Positions 21,994 to 35,879 are shown, counted from the first letter of the stretch. The stretch is 64,000 bases of DNA from Lolium rigidum (GCF_022539505.1 NC_061508.1:96141276-96205275); one strand, 5' to 3'. Notes: generated by a model not told the origin, from the sequence alone. A program made the numbers and translations.

Positions 21994-24900
21994 TCATGTG
22001 ATGCTGTTGTTTCGCCGCCGCTCGCCGCTTGTGCCGCCGCTCGTGCCGCCTCTCGCTGCAATTTTTGCTTTCAGCTTCTCCACATCCTCGTTTTGTTGTG
22101 ACCTGATTTCTTGCAAGTATCCGCATTTTATTTGTCTAGTTTTCTCGTCTTTTTTCCGAACCTCGGCATCATTCTCGTCCCCTCTTTTTGTTCCTCTTCC
22201 GTCGGACATTGGTGGGTCACGCAATGTTTCGTTGCTACCGTTTCTTCGTCGTGAAGTTTTTTAGCTCCTTCATCTTCTCTTATTGCTGCCAGACACTTTT
22301 GTTTTCATATCACGCATACACCGAATCATGACATTGTATGCTTTGTCATTTGGGCACGCTTTGTTGCAAAGTTCTGCCATATGGCTCATCACACCGGCAA
22401 AATTTAGTGTTTCGTCTCCGCAAGAAGCATCTCGCGACATTTCCTAATGTTGCGAGTTCCATGTCTATGTCTTTTCTCCATCTTTTAATCACAAAACTCT
22501 CTGGCAAATCATTGATCTCCATGTGAACCATTGCTTTTATTACATGGCAGCAATGTATACCATCCCTCTGCATCTTTTTGTAGGAACACATGAAGTTTTT
22601 TTTTCATCGTCAAATGTGACGTCAAACAACTCCCTTTTGAATTCCATGTGGTTGTAGAATTTCACTATTCTTTTCAGCTCGCAGTGGCGACCAGGTTCAA
22701 GTGATCCATCTACCTTGAATGCCGTGTTGTTTGTGATCTCAATCTGGAACTTCTCGAATATGTCATTTGTGAATTGTTCAAGAGCTTGCTTCTCAAACGG
22801 ATGTCTTGTTACTAATTTTGCTGTTTTCGTTGTTGATGTGAGCTTCTTCTTGTCCAGGCAGTATAAGCACTTGTCTTGTATGACCTCATATTGTTCAAGG
22901 AACATTGTTATCGTGTCTCGTGTGCTCGGCTATAGCATTTCCACATGTTATTTGTGCTCTCGCTCCTTCCTGTGCTTGATGAGAATGGGTAAAATTTATC
23001 CATGAAGTATGCTCGGTACCCACCTGTGTCTTATCCCGAATAACTTGCTTAGGTGTTCTTCTCCGCTAGCATTGTAATCCTCTATCACTTTATTCCATCC
23101 CATTTCGAACTCAGCTGGTGTGAATGCGTTCTTTGCAATGTACATTAGCATTTCCGACAGATCCCGTGTTTTTTGCAAAGAAGGTGCTCTCTTCTCGCTC
23201 ATCTTGGTCACGATGTGGTAGTAGCAGTTCCCGTGTGTTGTGGACTTTAGAACTGTTTTTATTGCTTTCTTCATTGCCTTGTCCTCGGTCTCGTTATTAT
23301 TGTCTTTGGTTCTTTTCCACCCATGGCATGAACAAATGTTTCCAAGCACTCCATATAAATGTATCCGTTGTTTGATCCTTTAGCGCAGCAACGGCAAACA
23401 AGATCGTGGAGCCGTGATTGTTCACCCCAACTATAGGAACAAATGGTAAGCCATACTTATTTGTGCTGAAAGTTGTGTCGAAAGATATGTAGTCACCGAA
23501 CAGACTTGTAGTTCATTACGCACATTGCGTCCATCCAAAACAGTTCCGAACTCTTTTTCGCTGTCTATTTCCATGGCATGATAGAAGCCAGGTACTGTTT
23601 TCTGGAGTGTCTTGAAGCGTTCCAGGCACTTCTGGATGTCATGGTCCTTCTCTATTTGTTGTTGTTGACTCTTTATGTTGCTTAGATCAGCATCGAAGGG
23701 TATTCCACGGAATTTCCCTCTGATCGACCGGAAGATTAACATCATCTTCCTTGGTGGCAGACGTCCCATCTGTAGTAGATGAATTAATCTCCGTCGAGAT
23801 CAGCCATCCTTTTGTGACAAGTGTGCAAACCTAATGAGATAGTCTCGTTGGTTCCAGCTGGTGGTTGTGTTCTAGGTGAACCTTCTTGATGTACCAAGTA
23901 TCCATCAAATTCTCTTACAATTATCCGTGCTTTACAGCCGGCCTTCGAGTAGTATGTTTGTTCTCCTGTGCGACGATGGTTCGGCATCTGTGTTTGTGCA
24001 TCCTTCCTTGTTACATGCAAACGTTTGCATGTAAATTTCTCCGTTTTTTCCTGATCTCTTGCTGCTGAACTTCTTCACTGCAAATCCTTCATTTCTTGCA
24101 TACAGAGCGTATCTATAGAATGCATCGTCTCTTGTTTTGAAACGGGCACCTTCCTTTGGTATAGCTGCACTGATAATCTCTTCAACTGCTGGGTAGTCAT
24201 CTCGTGCTCGAACATCTTGTCCATTTCCTCTTCCATCTTTGTTGGAGGATGTGGATTTATTTCTCGGATCATCATCCTTCAGCTTCTTCTTTTTGTTTCT
24301 TGTTTGGTAGCTTGTTCCTCCGAGGGCGAGTTTGATTCTCCCGTGTTGTGTTTCTGCGATGATGAATAAGCTTCTTTTTGATTTGTTTCCTTTGAGGCAC
24401 TTGTTTCTTCGTCCGTACTTCCCATTTCTCTCGTATTCCTGAATTCATAACATTCATATTGTGCATCAGTTTTTGTAAGATGGTGTTCCAGTATGTTTAG
24501 ATATTTTAATGTTTATTTCCACATATAACAAAGTGTGTACTGTTTTTGAAATCAAAAGTACGTACCTGCTCGATCGATGATTTTGTTTCCCGATGTTTCT
24601 GTACATGTGTATGCTTCATATGTTTCCTGTAAATTAAAGGTATACAAATTTTTTTTAATGCATTATTTTAAATGTAATTTGTAATTATAAATACATACAT
24701 GTAGTTACTACCTTTGCATTGCTTGTTGTGCTATCACTCGGAGTTGGTGTTGGCTGTGGCAAACTTCATTTCCTCGCAAGTAAGTAAACCAATTAAACTT
24801 TGTGTTAGATTCTCGGTTTCATCGATGTTTCACCATAATGCATAATCATCATTTATCTTGTATAAATTCTTGAATTGTACCTTGATAATTTTTTCTCGGT

Positions 24901-25940
24901 ATTGGTTGCTTGTGTGTTTTCCCGTCATTATGTTTGTCCGGTATACCATAGCCGCCGCTTGGTCTTGTATGTTGTTTCATTCTTGCCTGGTTGTCGTAGA
25001 CCTCCCGTAAATTGGATATAAATTATTTTTGTCGGCTATTTTTTAATCACGAGATACTTTTCTCGGTCATTGCGAGAATTGTTGATTAACCGTAATCTAC
25101 ATGCCTTCTTGATGTCTTCTTTGTTTTGTTGAGATTGTTGTTGGGAGGTGTCGTGCTTGTCTACTAGCTTGATCCGTGTGTGGTTGTTGTCGTTGTTGTC
25201 GTCGTACATATCATCGTCGTCGATTTCTTTGAATAAACCCTGAGAAATGGATAAATAATTGCCAGTATTTATCCTAAAAATGTTTTTGATTTTGTACTTT
25301 GCTTGTGTAAGATTTGTTACTTACCTCATAACTTGATGATTTTCTTTGCATGTATTTTTCCGCTGCAATGTACCGAGCTGCTCTGGCTGCTTGTTGCTCG
25401 ACACATAATTATGTTTTCCTTTTTCTTCGTGATGCTTTTGTCTCAAATTGGTGCCATTGGCATCCCGTAAGAAGATTGACAATCAATAATATTACCATCT
25501 CAGTAAAATAATCAATTTTAAGTATATTTGTTAAATTGATTCAATAAAATCTAGTAGTGAATTTTTGGTGCCATGTCTAGTAATTAATTTTACCAACCTT
25601 CGTTGTGAACTTTTGTGATTGATTTGATTTGATGTTGCTTGAAGCAGGGAAGGATGCTCTCTTGAACAAGCGTAGGAGGGCGCATACCGATTTATTTTCT
25701 CGCAGGTTAGCAATTTTTTTTCCTTCGTCTCTCTATCCAATTCCATTGTCGAGCCGTTGTCGGAAGCTTCTTCCTTCTTTACTTCTATTAGAGATCGTTT
25801 AAGGTGAGCACACCGCACTCCGTACCGTGACTCAGCTTGTTTAAGTTTATTTTGTTGCATTTTCTCCCTTTTATTCCTCCACGTGTGTATTCTTGCCTCG
25901 AAAAAAATTGAATATAAATTATTTTGTACATGCATGTCAA
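21994..25940 (-). pseudogene. FAR1/MURA-type Mutator transposase, frameshifted
   Basis: Read on the minus strand. Upstream exons are likely at about 25400-25330 (EQQAARAARYIAAEKYMQRK) and about 25240-25080 (acidic, DDDDMYDDNNDN). At about 24180-23880 a FAR1 DNA-binding region is seen (DDAFYRYALYARNEGFAVKK, FACNKEGC, then in another frame AGCKARIIVREFDGYLVHQ and HLEHNHQL). At about 23770-23000 the catalytic region follows, with LPPRKMMLIFRSIRGKFRG, the first acidic residue in YISFDTTFSTNKYGLPFVP, EDKAMKKAIKTVL and HGNCYYHI. STGRSESTNN and FLEQYEVIQDK come near 22930-22870. A SWIM-type zinc finger (CSYKKMQRDGIHCCHVIKAM) is at about 22590-22530. The charged C-terminus ends near 21994. At least five frame breaks separate these blocks. 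FAR1/FHY3 transcription factors descend from this transposase family. Confidence 0.7.
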
Positions 25941-27668
25941 AAACAAAAGAAATATAGTTTATGTTGTGTACATTTTAAATAAAGATATATGATAACATTA
26001 CAAAATAAACCACAATAAAGTTATATTATAGGCATAGTACTAGTACTTGTGTACCTGTCGACATGAGGAAGTCGTTATTGCCTGGAACTGTTTCTAATGC
26101 TTCTTAATACTATGGGTTAGTACTCTTTGAACAATATAGGCATCCTAATACTGTTGCTTTTGTTTGACAGCATGGAAATTGTTTTTCCTTGCAAATGTTA
26201 CTAGTACTTCTTGATATGAATAGTTAGTTTTTCCTGATCATTGTAGGCACGAGACTGGTAGTTCTATACTTGCTACACTCGTTAGTATGTTTTCTCCATG
26301 CAGTGTTACTAGTATTTGTTAGTATGGTGATTTAGTACTTCCCGACACCACAAAGTTTAGCACTATATCATAACGGGGAGGTGCTTGTAAGTGGAGTAGA
26401 TTTCGGTAAGTTTTACCATTTTTGCAACTTTTGCCATCTGTTGTGCGGTTAGTGGTATCTTGACTCTGTGGAGGCAGCCTTGTTCAACCACAATATTGGT
26501 TGTTCTTCATCCTTGTTCTGTTGTGCCCATGTTTCATCCATCTTCTCTCGATGTCTCTCTTTTTTCTTCTCCAGCTCTCCGCACGAGTATGAAGTATTGA
26601 AGTCCATGAGTATGAAGAGCAAGCGTGGAAGGTTGAGAAGTTAGACCGCTACTTTTGAAAAGTATTCGAAGCAAATGTGCAAGTTTGAATTTACGATTAC
26701 TTTTGATGAGTACCCAATGTTTGAACTTATTTAGTGCCACCTGTTTGAGTGGTTAGTCCGTGACTCTTTAGATTCCAGTAACCAATGAAAAAGAAACCTC
26801 GGTGAATTTTACCTATGTGGATATTCCTATCGGATGTACCGTGCACGTTGCCTAATTCTCTCATCCCTTGTTTGTTCCTTTGCGTTGATGTTGTCCTCGC
26901 ATGTTCGAATTTCGAATCGTTGGAAAAAAAGTTAGATGGAAAATTGCGATTGACCGAAATACATGTTAGTCGTGGATGGGGTTCCGTATGTCGAACGAGA
27001 AAATCGGGGTACGGTACGCAACGTTACAAATCTTCGAATCTGGAATTTAGATGTTTACCTTGAGTTCGTGGTCGTTCGTCTTCCTTCGTCTTCCTTGGTG
27101 GCTCCGTCGTTCCTCTCGTCTGGATCTTGATTTGAATTTTGAATCTGTTGATGAGAGAGAAAGGGATGGAAAGCGTGATCCCGTTGTCCACCGGAAGTGG
27201 AGGATTTGTTAAGATATCTATCTCCGATATATTTCTTCACCTCGTATTTGTGGGCCAAGACATGTCATTAAAATGGGAGTTGATGTTTCAAAGCATGACT
27301 TGTGGGTCCTCGTTTTTCTTATGATTCCTTTTCTCGCGTGGATGACATGTGGGACTCGTGGATGGGATGATTGGTTCTATTTCTCTTTCCCAATTTTTCT
27401 TCTCGTGGCGTTCCCGTAATTTTTGCCGTCATTCATTGATCCCGTGAGCCATCTTCTTCCTCCCTCTTGGCCTCTTCGTACGTTTGCGCCCCCATCTCGG
27501 ATCCGTTTTTCGAAACCTCTCGTCTGGAATGCTTCCTAATCTTATTTATCGTTTGATTTCTTTCTTCGATTGTTGATTGTAGGCGGCGGGTTCTCAATAA
27601 AGAGCCCCGTGGATTTTTTCGGCTGGTTTTGTGATTTCTCGTTGTTTTCTCGTAGCCTGCGTTGTTCA
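25941..27668. other. Spacer between divergent transposon genes
   Basis: No supported gene. It separates the leftward transposase from the rightward second Ulp1-like gene and so probably holds both promoters. TAGTACTTGTG-type words, as in the arrays, recur loosely at about 26037-26350. CTTCGTCTTCCTTGG-rich sequence lies at 27080-27110. Confidence 0.4.
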
Positions 27669-30600
27669 ATGGATGACGAAGCCGCCGTACCTCGTGATGG
27701 TGAAGATGAGGTCACCCTCGATTATCCGATACGCAAGCCTTTTTCCGTTGATGGTACCGAGATGGTGACTCAGAATTCATGGTGCGTGACCAGCTTGAGC
27801 AGGATAGGATCAGGATGGAGAAGAAAATATCTGCTAATACTGAAAAAATTGAGCTGCACAGATTGAGAAAATCTTGGTTAGTTTAGATTGTTTGTTATTC
27901 CTAAATATGTTTGTTCATGCTTGTGGTTTATTTTCATGTCATGATCATGTGTTTATGTGTTATTGTTTTCTCGTTTTCCAGCTCCGGATCTATGCCTAAT
28001 GGTTCATCGAATTTAGTACAAAACTTAGCCTTCCAAAGTTCATTTCTCGTTTGCAAGTCCCTTAGCCCCAAACAAAGGGGTTATGTTGCCGATATAGGTC
28101 AAGAATCTCTCCTTGATATTCGTCTTGAAGAGATACCAAGGGCTTTTTGTTGCTTGGATTGTCAGCAACTATGTTGCTTCAAAAAGGATGTTTGTGTTCA
28201 AGAATGGCTTTGACTTTGCTTTCAATGCACTGTGTGTCCATAAGGTATTAGGCACACCAATTGGAGGACGGCGCATCCCTATCAAGTGCAGTTGAGCAAT
28301 CCAGTGGATGTTGTTAGGAATCGTTCATGCCGTGAAGGCAGTACTCCCAACTATAAATGAGCTAATGAATATGTCTGTCTTCCGACTTGGAAGAGGAAGA
28401 TTTCAAGATATATTGGATGATGTTCTCAGATATCGCATTTCTATGTCCAACGACGTATGAGTGTGTCAGTCCTGACTACCTTTCAGCACTTGAGGGTCCT
28501 TCTGAGGAAATCCGCACGTATGACTGGTCTACAGCAGTGTTTCAGAAACTTTCAGTTTCCATGAAAACGTTCGTTGATTGTGGTCTACAAGGTGCCCTCT
28601 GTGGTTGCTTGGTAGTTCCTCTGGTTAGTAACTTCTTTAGTTTCTCAACAGCTGCTGTTGTCATGTTATTGATTAATTCTATCTGAGTGCCTGATTTTTT
28701 TTTTTTTTTGCTTTGTTGTTCTTTGTAGATGACTTACTTAGAATATCTTGATATAAAAGTCAAAGAGCTTGCTAGTGTTGTTCCAAGAATTAGCGTATGG
28801 GATTCAAGCTATGCTTAGTGAATTTGAAAAACTTGACTTGGTTTCTGCGGAGGATGGAACCTATGGCGAAATACCGGTTAGTGTATTTTATTATCTGATG
28901 ATGAGCAATACATGTTTTAAAATTTTATGTTTATGTGTTGTCCCGAAACTGTGTTTTTTTATTTTTCTTTATGTGTGTTATAATTAGCTGAAGGATGTGA
29001 GACGTACTCCGTTTCATCAGAGTGGGTCTTCCACTTTCTGTATTGGAGATCTGCATCCCGGTCTCGAGACATTTCTTTGCTCCTTTGTGAAGCCTGCGAT
29101 GCGTCCGTTGGTACGTTTATTGTGATGTTCTGTTTTAATTGACATCTGTAGTGTAATGTTTTATATTTTGAAGTAATTGTCTCGCAATTACTAGTTTTTT
29201 GTTTTGTTTTGTTTTTGATTTTGCAACAGGCTATCGATGACCTCGAAAGAAATTCAGCAGTGGCTTGTACTTTGAAATATTTTCTCGCAATTCAGCCAAT
29301 CATCAACAATAAGATTGCCAATGTTTTGCAGCTTCCGAGCCACTATAATGAACGAAGATTTTGCGTATCCGAAGATAAACAGGGTGGTTCTTGTTCAAGA
29401 CCATGGTTCAAGAATATGGCGAATTGTCCGGGTATACTCAATGATTTTGATCATATATACCGCTCGAATGGAACGGGTGATAGCCCATCCGCCGTTAGAA
29501 CCGAATCAAATCAAGAAGTCTCCGTATTGAATGACCAAACATACAGCCTTGCCGTAAAGCCGTAACAGGAATAAGGGTATTGCTACTAATGCCGAGATGT
29601 GCGATGACATGTGGCGTGAGCAAATCATGCCGATTAGTCGAATGTTTATAAACAGATTAGGTTGCTTCAACAGTCTCATTCCCATTAATTGCAAATACAC
29701 GCCAAATGCATTGTATAAGGAGTATCTCCTGAATGTCGAAGCGTATCTTGATCGCGTTGTGGAGGATCTTCCATCAATACTCCCATCCGAAGGAGCTTTG
29801 GATTTGCTTGTCCAGAAAGGAGTTGTTTGCAACTGTTGTGGACTTTTGAATAGTCCTCTTGCTTCGAAACTTGCAACTCGCTCGGTTGCCTTAGATACTC
29901 GGTAAGAGCGCAGTTGGTGAGAGGTTAAACATGCCCTCTCGTGACCCCCCGAAGGTGCTTGACAATGTTAAACAAGTTGATGCAACTCGTAGGAAATGAA
30001 GTTGTCCTTTGTTTTCCCGAGTCCACTAGCAAAGGGAGTGGCTCACCTGCGTGTTCTTCAGTGTGCTACTACGAAAACCTGCAAGGCCGACTCTTTGGCT
30101 TGTGTTAACGCCGATAGAGTAGATTGCAAAGATGGCTCATCCGGTAATTCTAACGATTCAACAGCTTGAAGTTAAACAAATTGGCAAGAAGTCAGGCGTT
30201 GAAACTCAATCTTATTGCACTACAAAGTGCGTAACCTCCAATTAATCCCACTCGCTTTTGCCGATGAGCGTGCTAAGGTTTCCACTTCTAATAATCCAGC
30301 TCATCGGTCTTGAAGATTCTCTTCTACCCCCGTCTTCGAAGAGAAATTCATCCGAGTCTCAGTGTTTCCAAGATGACTCGTATGCGAAGAAACAAAAGAT
30401 GTCTAGTACCGGAGGAGGGTAGCTCAAAGATGGCAAGTGGAGCAGCACCAAACTAGTTATATTGTTCCATGTGACCCGTTGGATGAACCTTCTCGCCCGG
30501 GAAGAAATAGAAAGGATTGAGAGGACGAAAACGCTTGCAATGAAGAAATTTTCATATTCATCACCCTCGCATGTCTTGATGGCTGAACATTTGGTGCCTC

Positions 30601-32693
30601 GTTGGAAGTGTTTGTATGCCATCCAAGACTCAACACCAGTATCTAGACGGAGTCCCCGGTATGTCGCAGCCATCGCAACTTGTATTGTCATCTCGGTTAT
30701 CGTGGCATTCTCCGTGATCGAAATGGAAGAACATTCCATGGAGGGCGAAGGACTCGTTAATTTCGCAGCCCTCCCCGCCTCCCAAGCTATTAATTCTAAC
30801 ATTGATGGTTTGCACCTCGTCAAATCATTCTTCTTTGCAAGCGAAGAAACACACCCGGAAGGACAATATCTCGTGTCTCGGTTTTAACTCCGGGTGTGCT
30901 GGTTATAGACATGAGAGATCTATTCCTTATGAAGCGTCTTCTCTTCGCAGCTCTTACAACATCGGTCATAACAGCTCTTACAACACGCTTGGGCAGCAAA
31001 ATTTTCAGCAGCTCTCAAAATGCAAAGGAAGGTATAATAGTAGCCAACATGATGATGAAGATGTGGGTGGGAACGCTGGTTATGTGGTTACTCCCTTTCC
31101 GGAATTCATGATTCGGTCCCCACGTGTTTGTGCTACGCCGCAAGTATCACCTGGAGGAATTATGGTGAACAAAGCAGTACGATTTAACACGAGTCCGTCA
31201 CAAGGCACATATAATAGAGGATCAACAAGCAGTGGCTTTCACAAAGTCAACCTTTGCATCATGGAAATCATCGCCCCTTCCTCTCAATTAGAGATTCGAC
31301 GCAGGCTGAGATTGATATGATGGAGTGGGTGCGAAAGTATTTACCAGCCGCAATTTGGAAGAAGGTATCCTACTATTTTATGCCACCGGTTTTCCATTTT
31401 ATTTAATCATTTTAAATAATGTTTTTGCTATGTTGTGATTTTGTTTCGTTGTGCAGCCCAAGAATTGTTGAGACAAGGGGAAGATGGGCCACTCTACAGA
31501 AATTTTGGGTTGTCAATGCAACCCGGTGGTTATGTTCATGACTACGTTATGAATGTATTTGCTGCCACCGTAATGGAAGAGCAAGTATGACAACAGTTGT
31601 CTTATTTAATCAACAACGTCCCCAGTGCCTAAAGTACATAATGTATAGTGAGAGTGTAGTAAGTTTTTACTCTTTTTATTTATTTATTAAATATGGATAT
31701 TTTCTACTTTTTTTATGGATAATTGTTTGGCAGAATGGTAAAATGTGTGTTTTTTTTTCTCTCTCTACTCTGCTAGAGGGCATTCAGGGAATTGGGTGCT
31801 GATCCGAACGCACTGAAGAATTACATTATGGAGCCTAATTTACCCTGCAGGATATATCACTTTGATGTTGTGAGTATTTTGTTTTTATGATATTTGTATC
31901 TTGAATATATACATTGTCTAGTATGCCACAAGTTTTCCTTTGATGTTTTATAATTGAATTTGGTTTCAACTCGCTATTTCAACTCTTGTGAACTCGTTTG
32001 ATTTTTTGTATTTTAAAAATTAAATTTGTCCTTTTAATTTTATTTTTTTAGGTATTTTAAAAATTTGGTTGTTTTTCAGGTAATTCTTCCCGTTAGAGAT
32101 AATCACTTTTGGATTGTGGTTGTCGCTAATTTCGCCCGATCGCGGTTTGAGACATATTGTCCTTATTATGATGCTACCGTAGCGTAAAAATATTGCAATG
32201 ATCTGTTATTGATAACTTCAAGAAGGCTTATACAAAGAAGATATTACTCTGAGCGTTATGATATTTATAACTTTCAGGTGATGCCTGTCCAAATTGTTTC
32301 TGACAACATCAATGAGTAAGTAAAATTTTAAGAGATTGTATTTATCAGTGTGTTTCTATGTGTCTTTGTTTTGTTCTCGTGGTAATCCATATAGTTTTAT
32401 TTTCTTGATCTTACTCAATACCGTTTTTAGGAACGACTCTGGACCTCAAGCTATGAAAGTAATTCTTCAACATTGCGGTGGTTTCCAAGATAAGATAAGA
32501 GAAGTAAGTCTTTGTCTATATTTTTCTTTTTCAAATGTAATTGTTGGTCTCGCATATAATTTTCATTTGTTAATTGCGTAATGATGTTATCAAGCTGCGT
32601 GAGCAGCTGGCGTTCTATATGCTAACTTTCCAAGGTAATGCAAAGAAAATGCCTGCAGCTATTGATATAATGAGAAAGCATGCAAGACTGTGA
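27669..32693 (+). pseudogene. Ulp1-like transposon protein, copy 2, decayed
   Basis: The ATG at 27669 starts an acidic N-terminus (MDDEAAVPRDGEDEV). A shift near 27770 is followed by a coiled coil (QLEQDRIRMEKKISA). At about 28010-28290 the plant-transposon N-domain is recognisable: SLLDIRLEEIP, then AFNALCVHKVLGTPIGGRR. Further blocks are ALEGPSEEIRTYDWS (28485) and YLEYLDIKVKEL (28739). At 31770-32693 the protease-like region follows: His in VRDNHFWIVVVANF, Asp in YCPYYDATVA, Gln in QVMPVQIV, but NDSGPQAMKV where the nucleophile Cys should be, so Cys is replaced by Ser. A stop directly follows the Asp block and further shifts are present. The frame ends in DIMRKHARL and TGA at 32691. It is clearly diverged from copy 1. 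Confidence 0.65.
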
Positions 32694-33289
32694 ATGTTGC
32701 TCGATAAGGAGATACAAACCATTTCGGAAAGAAACATGTTTCTCTCGTTTGTATTCCGACAAGATATCATTGATTCTCCGTTATGGTTCTATTTATATTT
32801 TAGTTTGTGCTTTTACTATTTGTAAGTGAACCCAAGAATCTCCTGTTTTGTGCCGTCACCTTGTGTTGAACATCTCGTGGTTTCCTTTTTCCGGCATATA
32901 TTTTTCTCGTACTTGTACTCTTATGTCTTACGTACTTGATATTTGCTTCCCGATGTACTTACCTCTTTATTGTGACCGTGAGACACTTACTATTCCTTGC
33001 TATGTTTCCCTCAAGTTATGTAGATGTTATTTTCCCGTATTCAAATTGTACTTTGTTGTTTGTTTGTTGCTGTAGTTAATACTTGTGTTTGCGCTTATAT
33101 TCTAGCTTATATTTTAGCTGTATTTGTACTCTTGTATATTATGTACCTAGGACTTTTGTGTTGTTGTACTTACGCCCGTACCTTCATGTACCCATCACCG
33201 CCGTACCGTACACACCTTACACACCTCGTACCTTCCATCGTAACCTAGAATTTGCGTACAAATATAAAGAAACAAGTCATGTTTTGCTC
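32694..33289. other. Spacer after the second Ulp1-like gene
   Basis: AT-rich, no gene. It becomes rich in GTACTTG and GTACTCG words towards its right side (32905, 32935, 33168), grading into the array that starts at about 33290. Confidence 0.5.
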
Positions 33290-34320
33290 TTGCCGCCTAA
33301 ACCGTACTCGTGCACCTTTCACCGATGTACTCCACCCCGCCGACACATGTTCATTTCCAGCAGAACCATAAAACATGCGGAGAACATAGGGAAACACTCC
33401 CGTGCTCCTCTTGCTAACGAAGCTGTACTTGTGAACCTTTCACCTCTCGTACTCGACACACCTTACACCCGTACTTTCTTGAATAATCCAAAATTTGCAG
33501 TATAAATATAGAAAAACAAATCATGTGTTCCCGTTGTTGGCTAACCCGTACTCGTGCGCCCTTCACCGCCGTAATCGACCTTACTGGCACATGTACATTC
33601 GCAAGTAACAAAAAACATGCAGAAAACATAAGGAAACAATACCGTACCCTCTTCCTAACGAAGCCGTACTCGTGCACCAATCACCGCCGTACTCGATACA
33701 CCTTACACCCGTACCTTCTTCAACACAAAATTTGCAGTACAAATATAGAGAAACAAGCTACGCATCGCTTTTGCTGCCTAAGATGTACTCGTGCGCCTTT
33801 AACCGCCGTACTCGACCCGCCGGCGCATGTCCCTTGCCAAAGAACCATATAACATGCGGAGAACATAGGGAAACACTCCGTGCTCCTCTTGCTAACGAAG
33901 CCGTACTTGTGAACCCTTCACCTCTCGTACTCGACACACCTTACACCCGTACTTTCTTGAATAACCCTAGCATTTGCGTACAAATATAGAAAAACAGTCA
34001 TGTGTTCCTCTTGCCGCCTAAGATGTACTCGTGTGCCTTTAACCGCCGTACTCGACCCCGCCGGCGCATGTCCCTTTTCCAAAGAACAAACAACGTGCGT
34101 AGAACAGTAGGGAAACACTCCTTTACTTATCTTGCTAACGTAGCTCGTACTCGTGCGCCCATCACCGCTCGTACTCGACAAACCTTACACCCGTACCTTC
34201 TTGCGAACCCAAAATTTGCGTATATAATTAGTGAAACAGTCATTTATTCCTCTTGCTTCCTAAGCTGTACTCGTGCGCCTTTCACCTCTGTACTCGACTG
34301 AAATTTTAGATGGGGAACTA
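33290..34320 (+). repeat. ~120-bp tandem array, about 9 copies
   Basis: The word GTACTCGTGC or a variant (GTACTTGTGA, GTACTCGTGT) recurs near 33303, 33425, 33548, 33667, 33784, 33903, 34025, 34148 and 34267. Each unit also has a second GTACTCGAC word 22-23 bp later and an AAATATAGAAAAACA-type spacer. The open frames through this region are not genes. Confidence 0.85.
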
Positions 34321-35309
34321 TTGAGTACTATTGGCTAATAGTTTTTCAAGACTTGTTTTGTGTACTTGTTCCGCGATAGAAATGTACTTTTATTCTTGAT
34401 AGGTGCTGTGCTTATGCCTTTTGTCGTTGTACTTACGCCTTGATATGTGGCGTACTTGGGACTCTTCTGTCGTTGTACTTACGCCTTGTTTTTGTATGAC
34501 GGGGAACATTCACAGTTCTTTGGTACCACTTTGATGCATGTGGTGGTGATTGAATTTATTAATAAAATAATGAGCGAGTAATGCGCATGTTGCATGGGGA
34601 ACTGGAAACGATTAGTCAATAATCTACTTACTTCTCATTAAATTTGCACCGGTGGCCGGTGCCGTGGAGCGTGGGATAGTCCTCGCGAGTGAGATTCTTT
34701 CCTTTCGCATTCCCGACTTTTCTTTTACTTTTACTCACCGATGAGTGGGCCAACATAAAGTGGGTTCCGCGTGTTAGTGACTTGAAGCCACTCTATGGTA
34801 TGTAAAATGGCGCCGTTCTGCCGTCGTACTAGAAGCATCTCGGTGGTTTGCGCTTCGACTCCGCCGGTTTTATATTCTCGTTCCTTCCTGGTTAGGGTTT
34901 CCGTCTTCGCTCCGCTCACCCTTCCCGTCTCCGCTCCGCTCTCTCGCTCACCATCTTCCCTTCCCCGGTTAGGGTTTCCGTAATATGTTCATTTGTTTGT
35001 TTGTTAATTTCCCTCGTAAATTCATTCTCTAATCCTATAGATATATTGTTTCTGTTTCTAGTGTGGTTCTTATTTTGTTTCCTCTTTATTCCTCTTATAC
35101 TTTTTCTCGGACATCCTCTATTTCTCTCGCTTTCTAACTACCTCCTTTCCGTCTATTTCTTCCAGATCTGTATCTATTTCTTATTTCAAAACTGCGGTTT
35201 ACATTATTTTGTTCGGTTGATTGTATGGGTCCAAATGATATTTGTTCTTTGTTTTCATTATTCTTTCTTGTGGTGTTGTAGAAGCTGGAACACACAAAGC
35301 ACGGTTTGT
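34321..35309. other. Spacer with a possible promoter of the next ORF
   Basis: The left half (34321-34540) is a single-copy-like block that recurs almost unchanged at 38600-38840. From 34700 to 35000 pyrimidine-rich sequence with AGGGTTTCCG words occurs twice (34894, 34970), typical of plant 5' untranslated leaders. No gene is called here. Confidence 0.4.
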
Positions 35310-35879
35310 GATGGATTCCTGTGAAGCTTCAAAAAGTCCTTGGTTGAGGATGCAGCTTGATCTCGGAGAAGCTTCAAAAAAGCCTAAGGTTGAAGATGCA
35401 AGCTTGATGTCGCATATGCTTCACAAATCCGTAAGTTCGAAGATATTGCCAAGGTATTTGTTTAGTTCTTATTTTTTCAGTCATCTTGCACAGGAATATA
35501 CGCACTTACTAACCTTGATCCCTCTTGTTTGTAATTCAATTTTCTAGAGTTTTCGCCTAAGTACGTAACTTCCAAGGATTACAATGGATATGCTTGGAAT
35601 TGATGTTGGTCCTGTCGATACAATTGGAATAGCTACGTTTAGTATAACCAGGTTTTTTACCAGCACATTCGTTGTTGCTCATGCTTTGAGCAAGTTTCTT
35701 GGTCACACAAAGTTCCTTGCCATGGAGAACTATCATCATGGAAGTGTTCTTGTCAAGTTCTAAGATCCTAGTGACCTGCAGAAAGTTAATGGCCACATAT
35801 TCAATTATGACTTTTTTGGTCCCATCCATGTCACCAAGTTTACTATGTTGAAGCTCAACCTACCGATTATGCAGAGGTG
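35310..35879 (+). pseudogene. Unrecognised, damaged two-exon ORF
   Basis: ATG at 35310 opens MDSCEASKSPWLRMQLDLG, with an internal echo (LGEASKKPKVED), up to a possible donor at about 35430. A second exon near 35548 leads to MENYHHGSVLVKF, a stop, and DPSDLQKVNGHIFNYDFFG, ending at TAG 35879. The opposite strand is also open between 35557 and 35829, so the coding strand is not certain. I know no family match. Confidence 0.35.
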
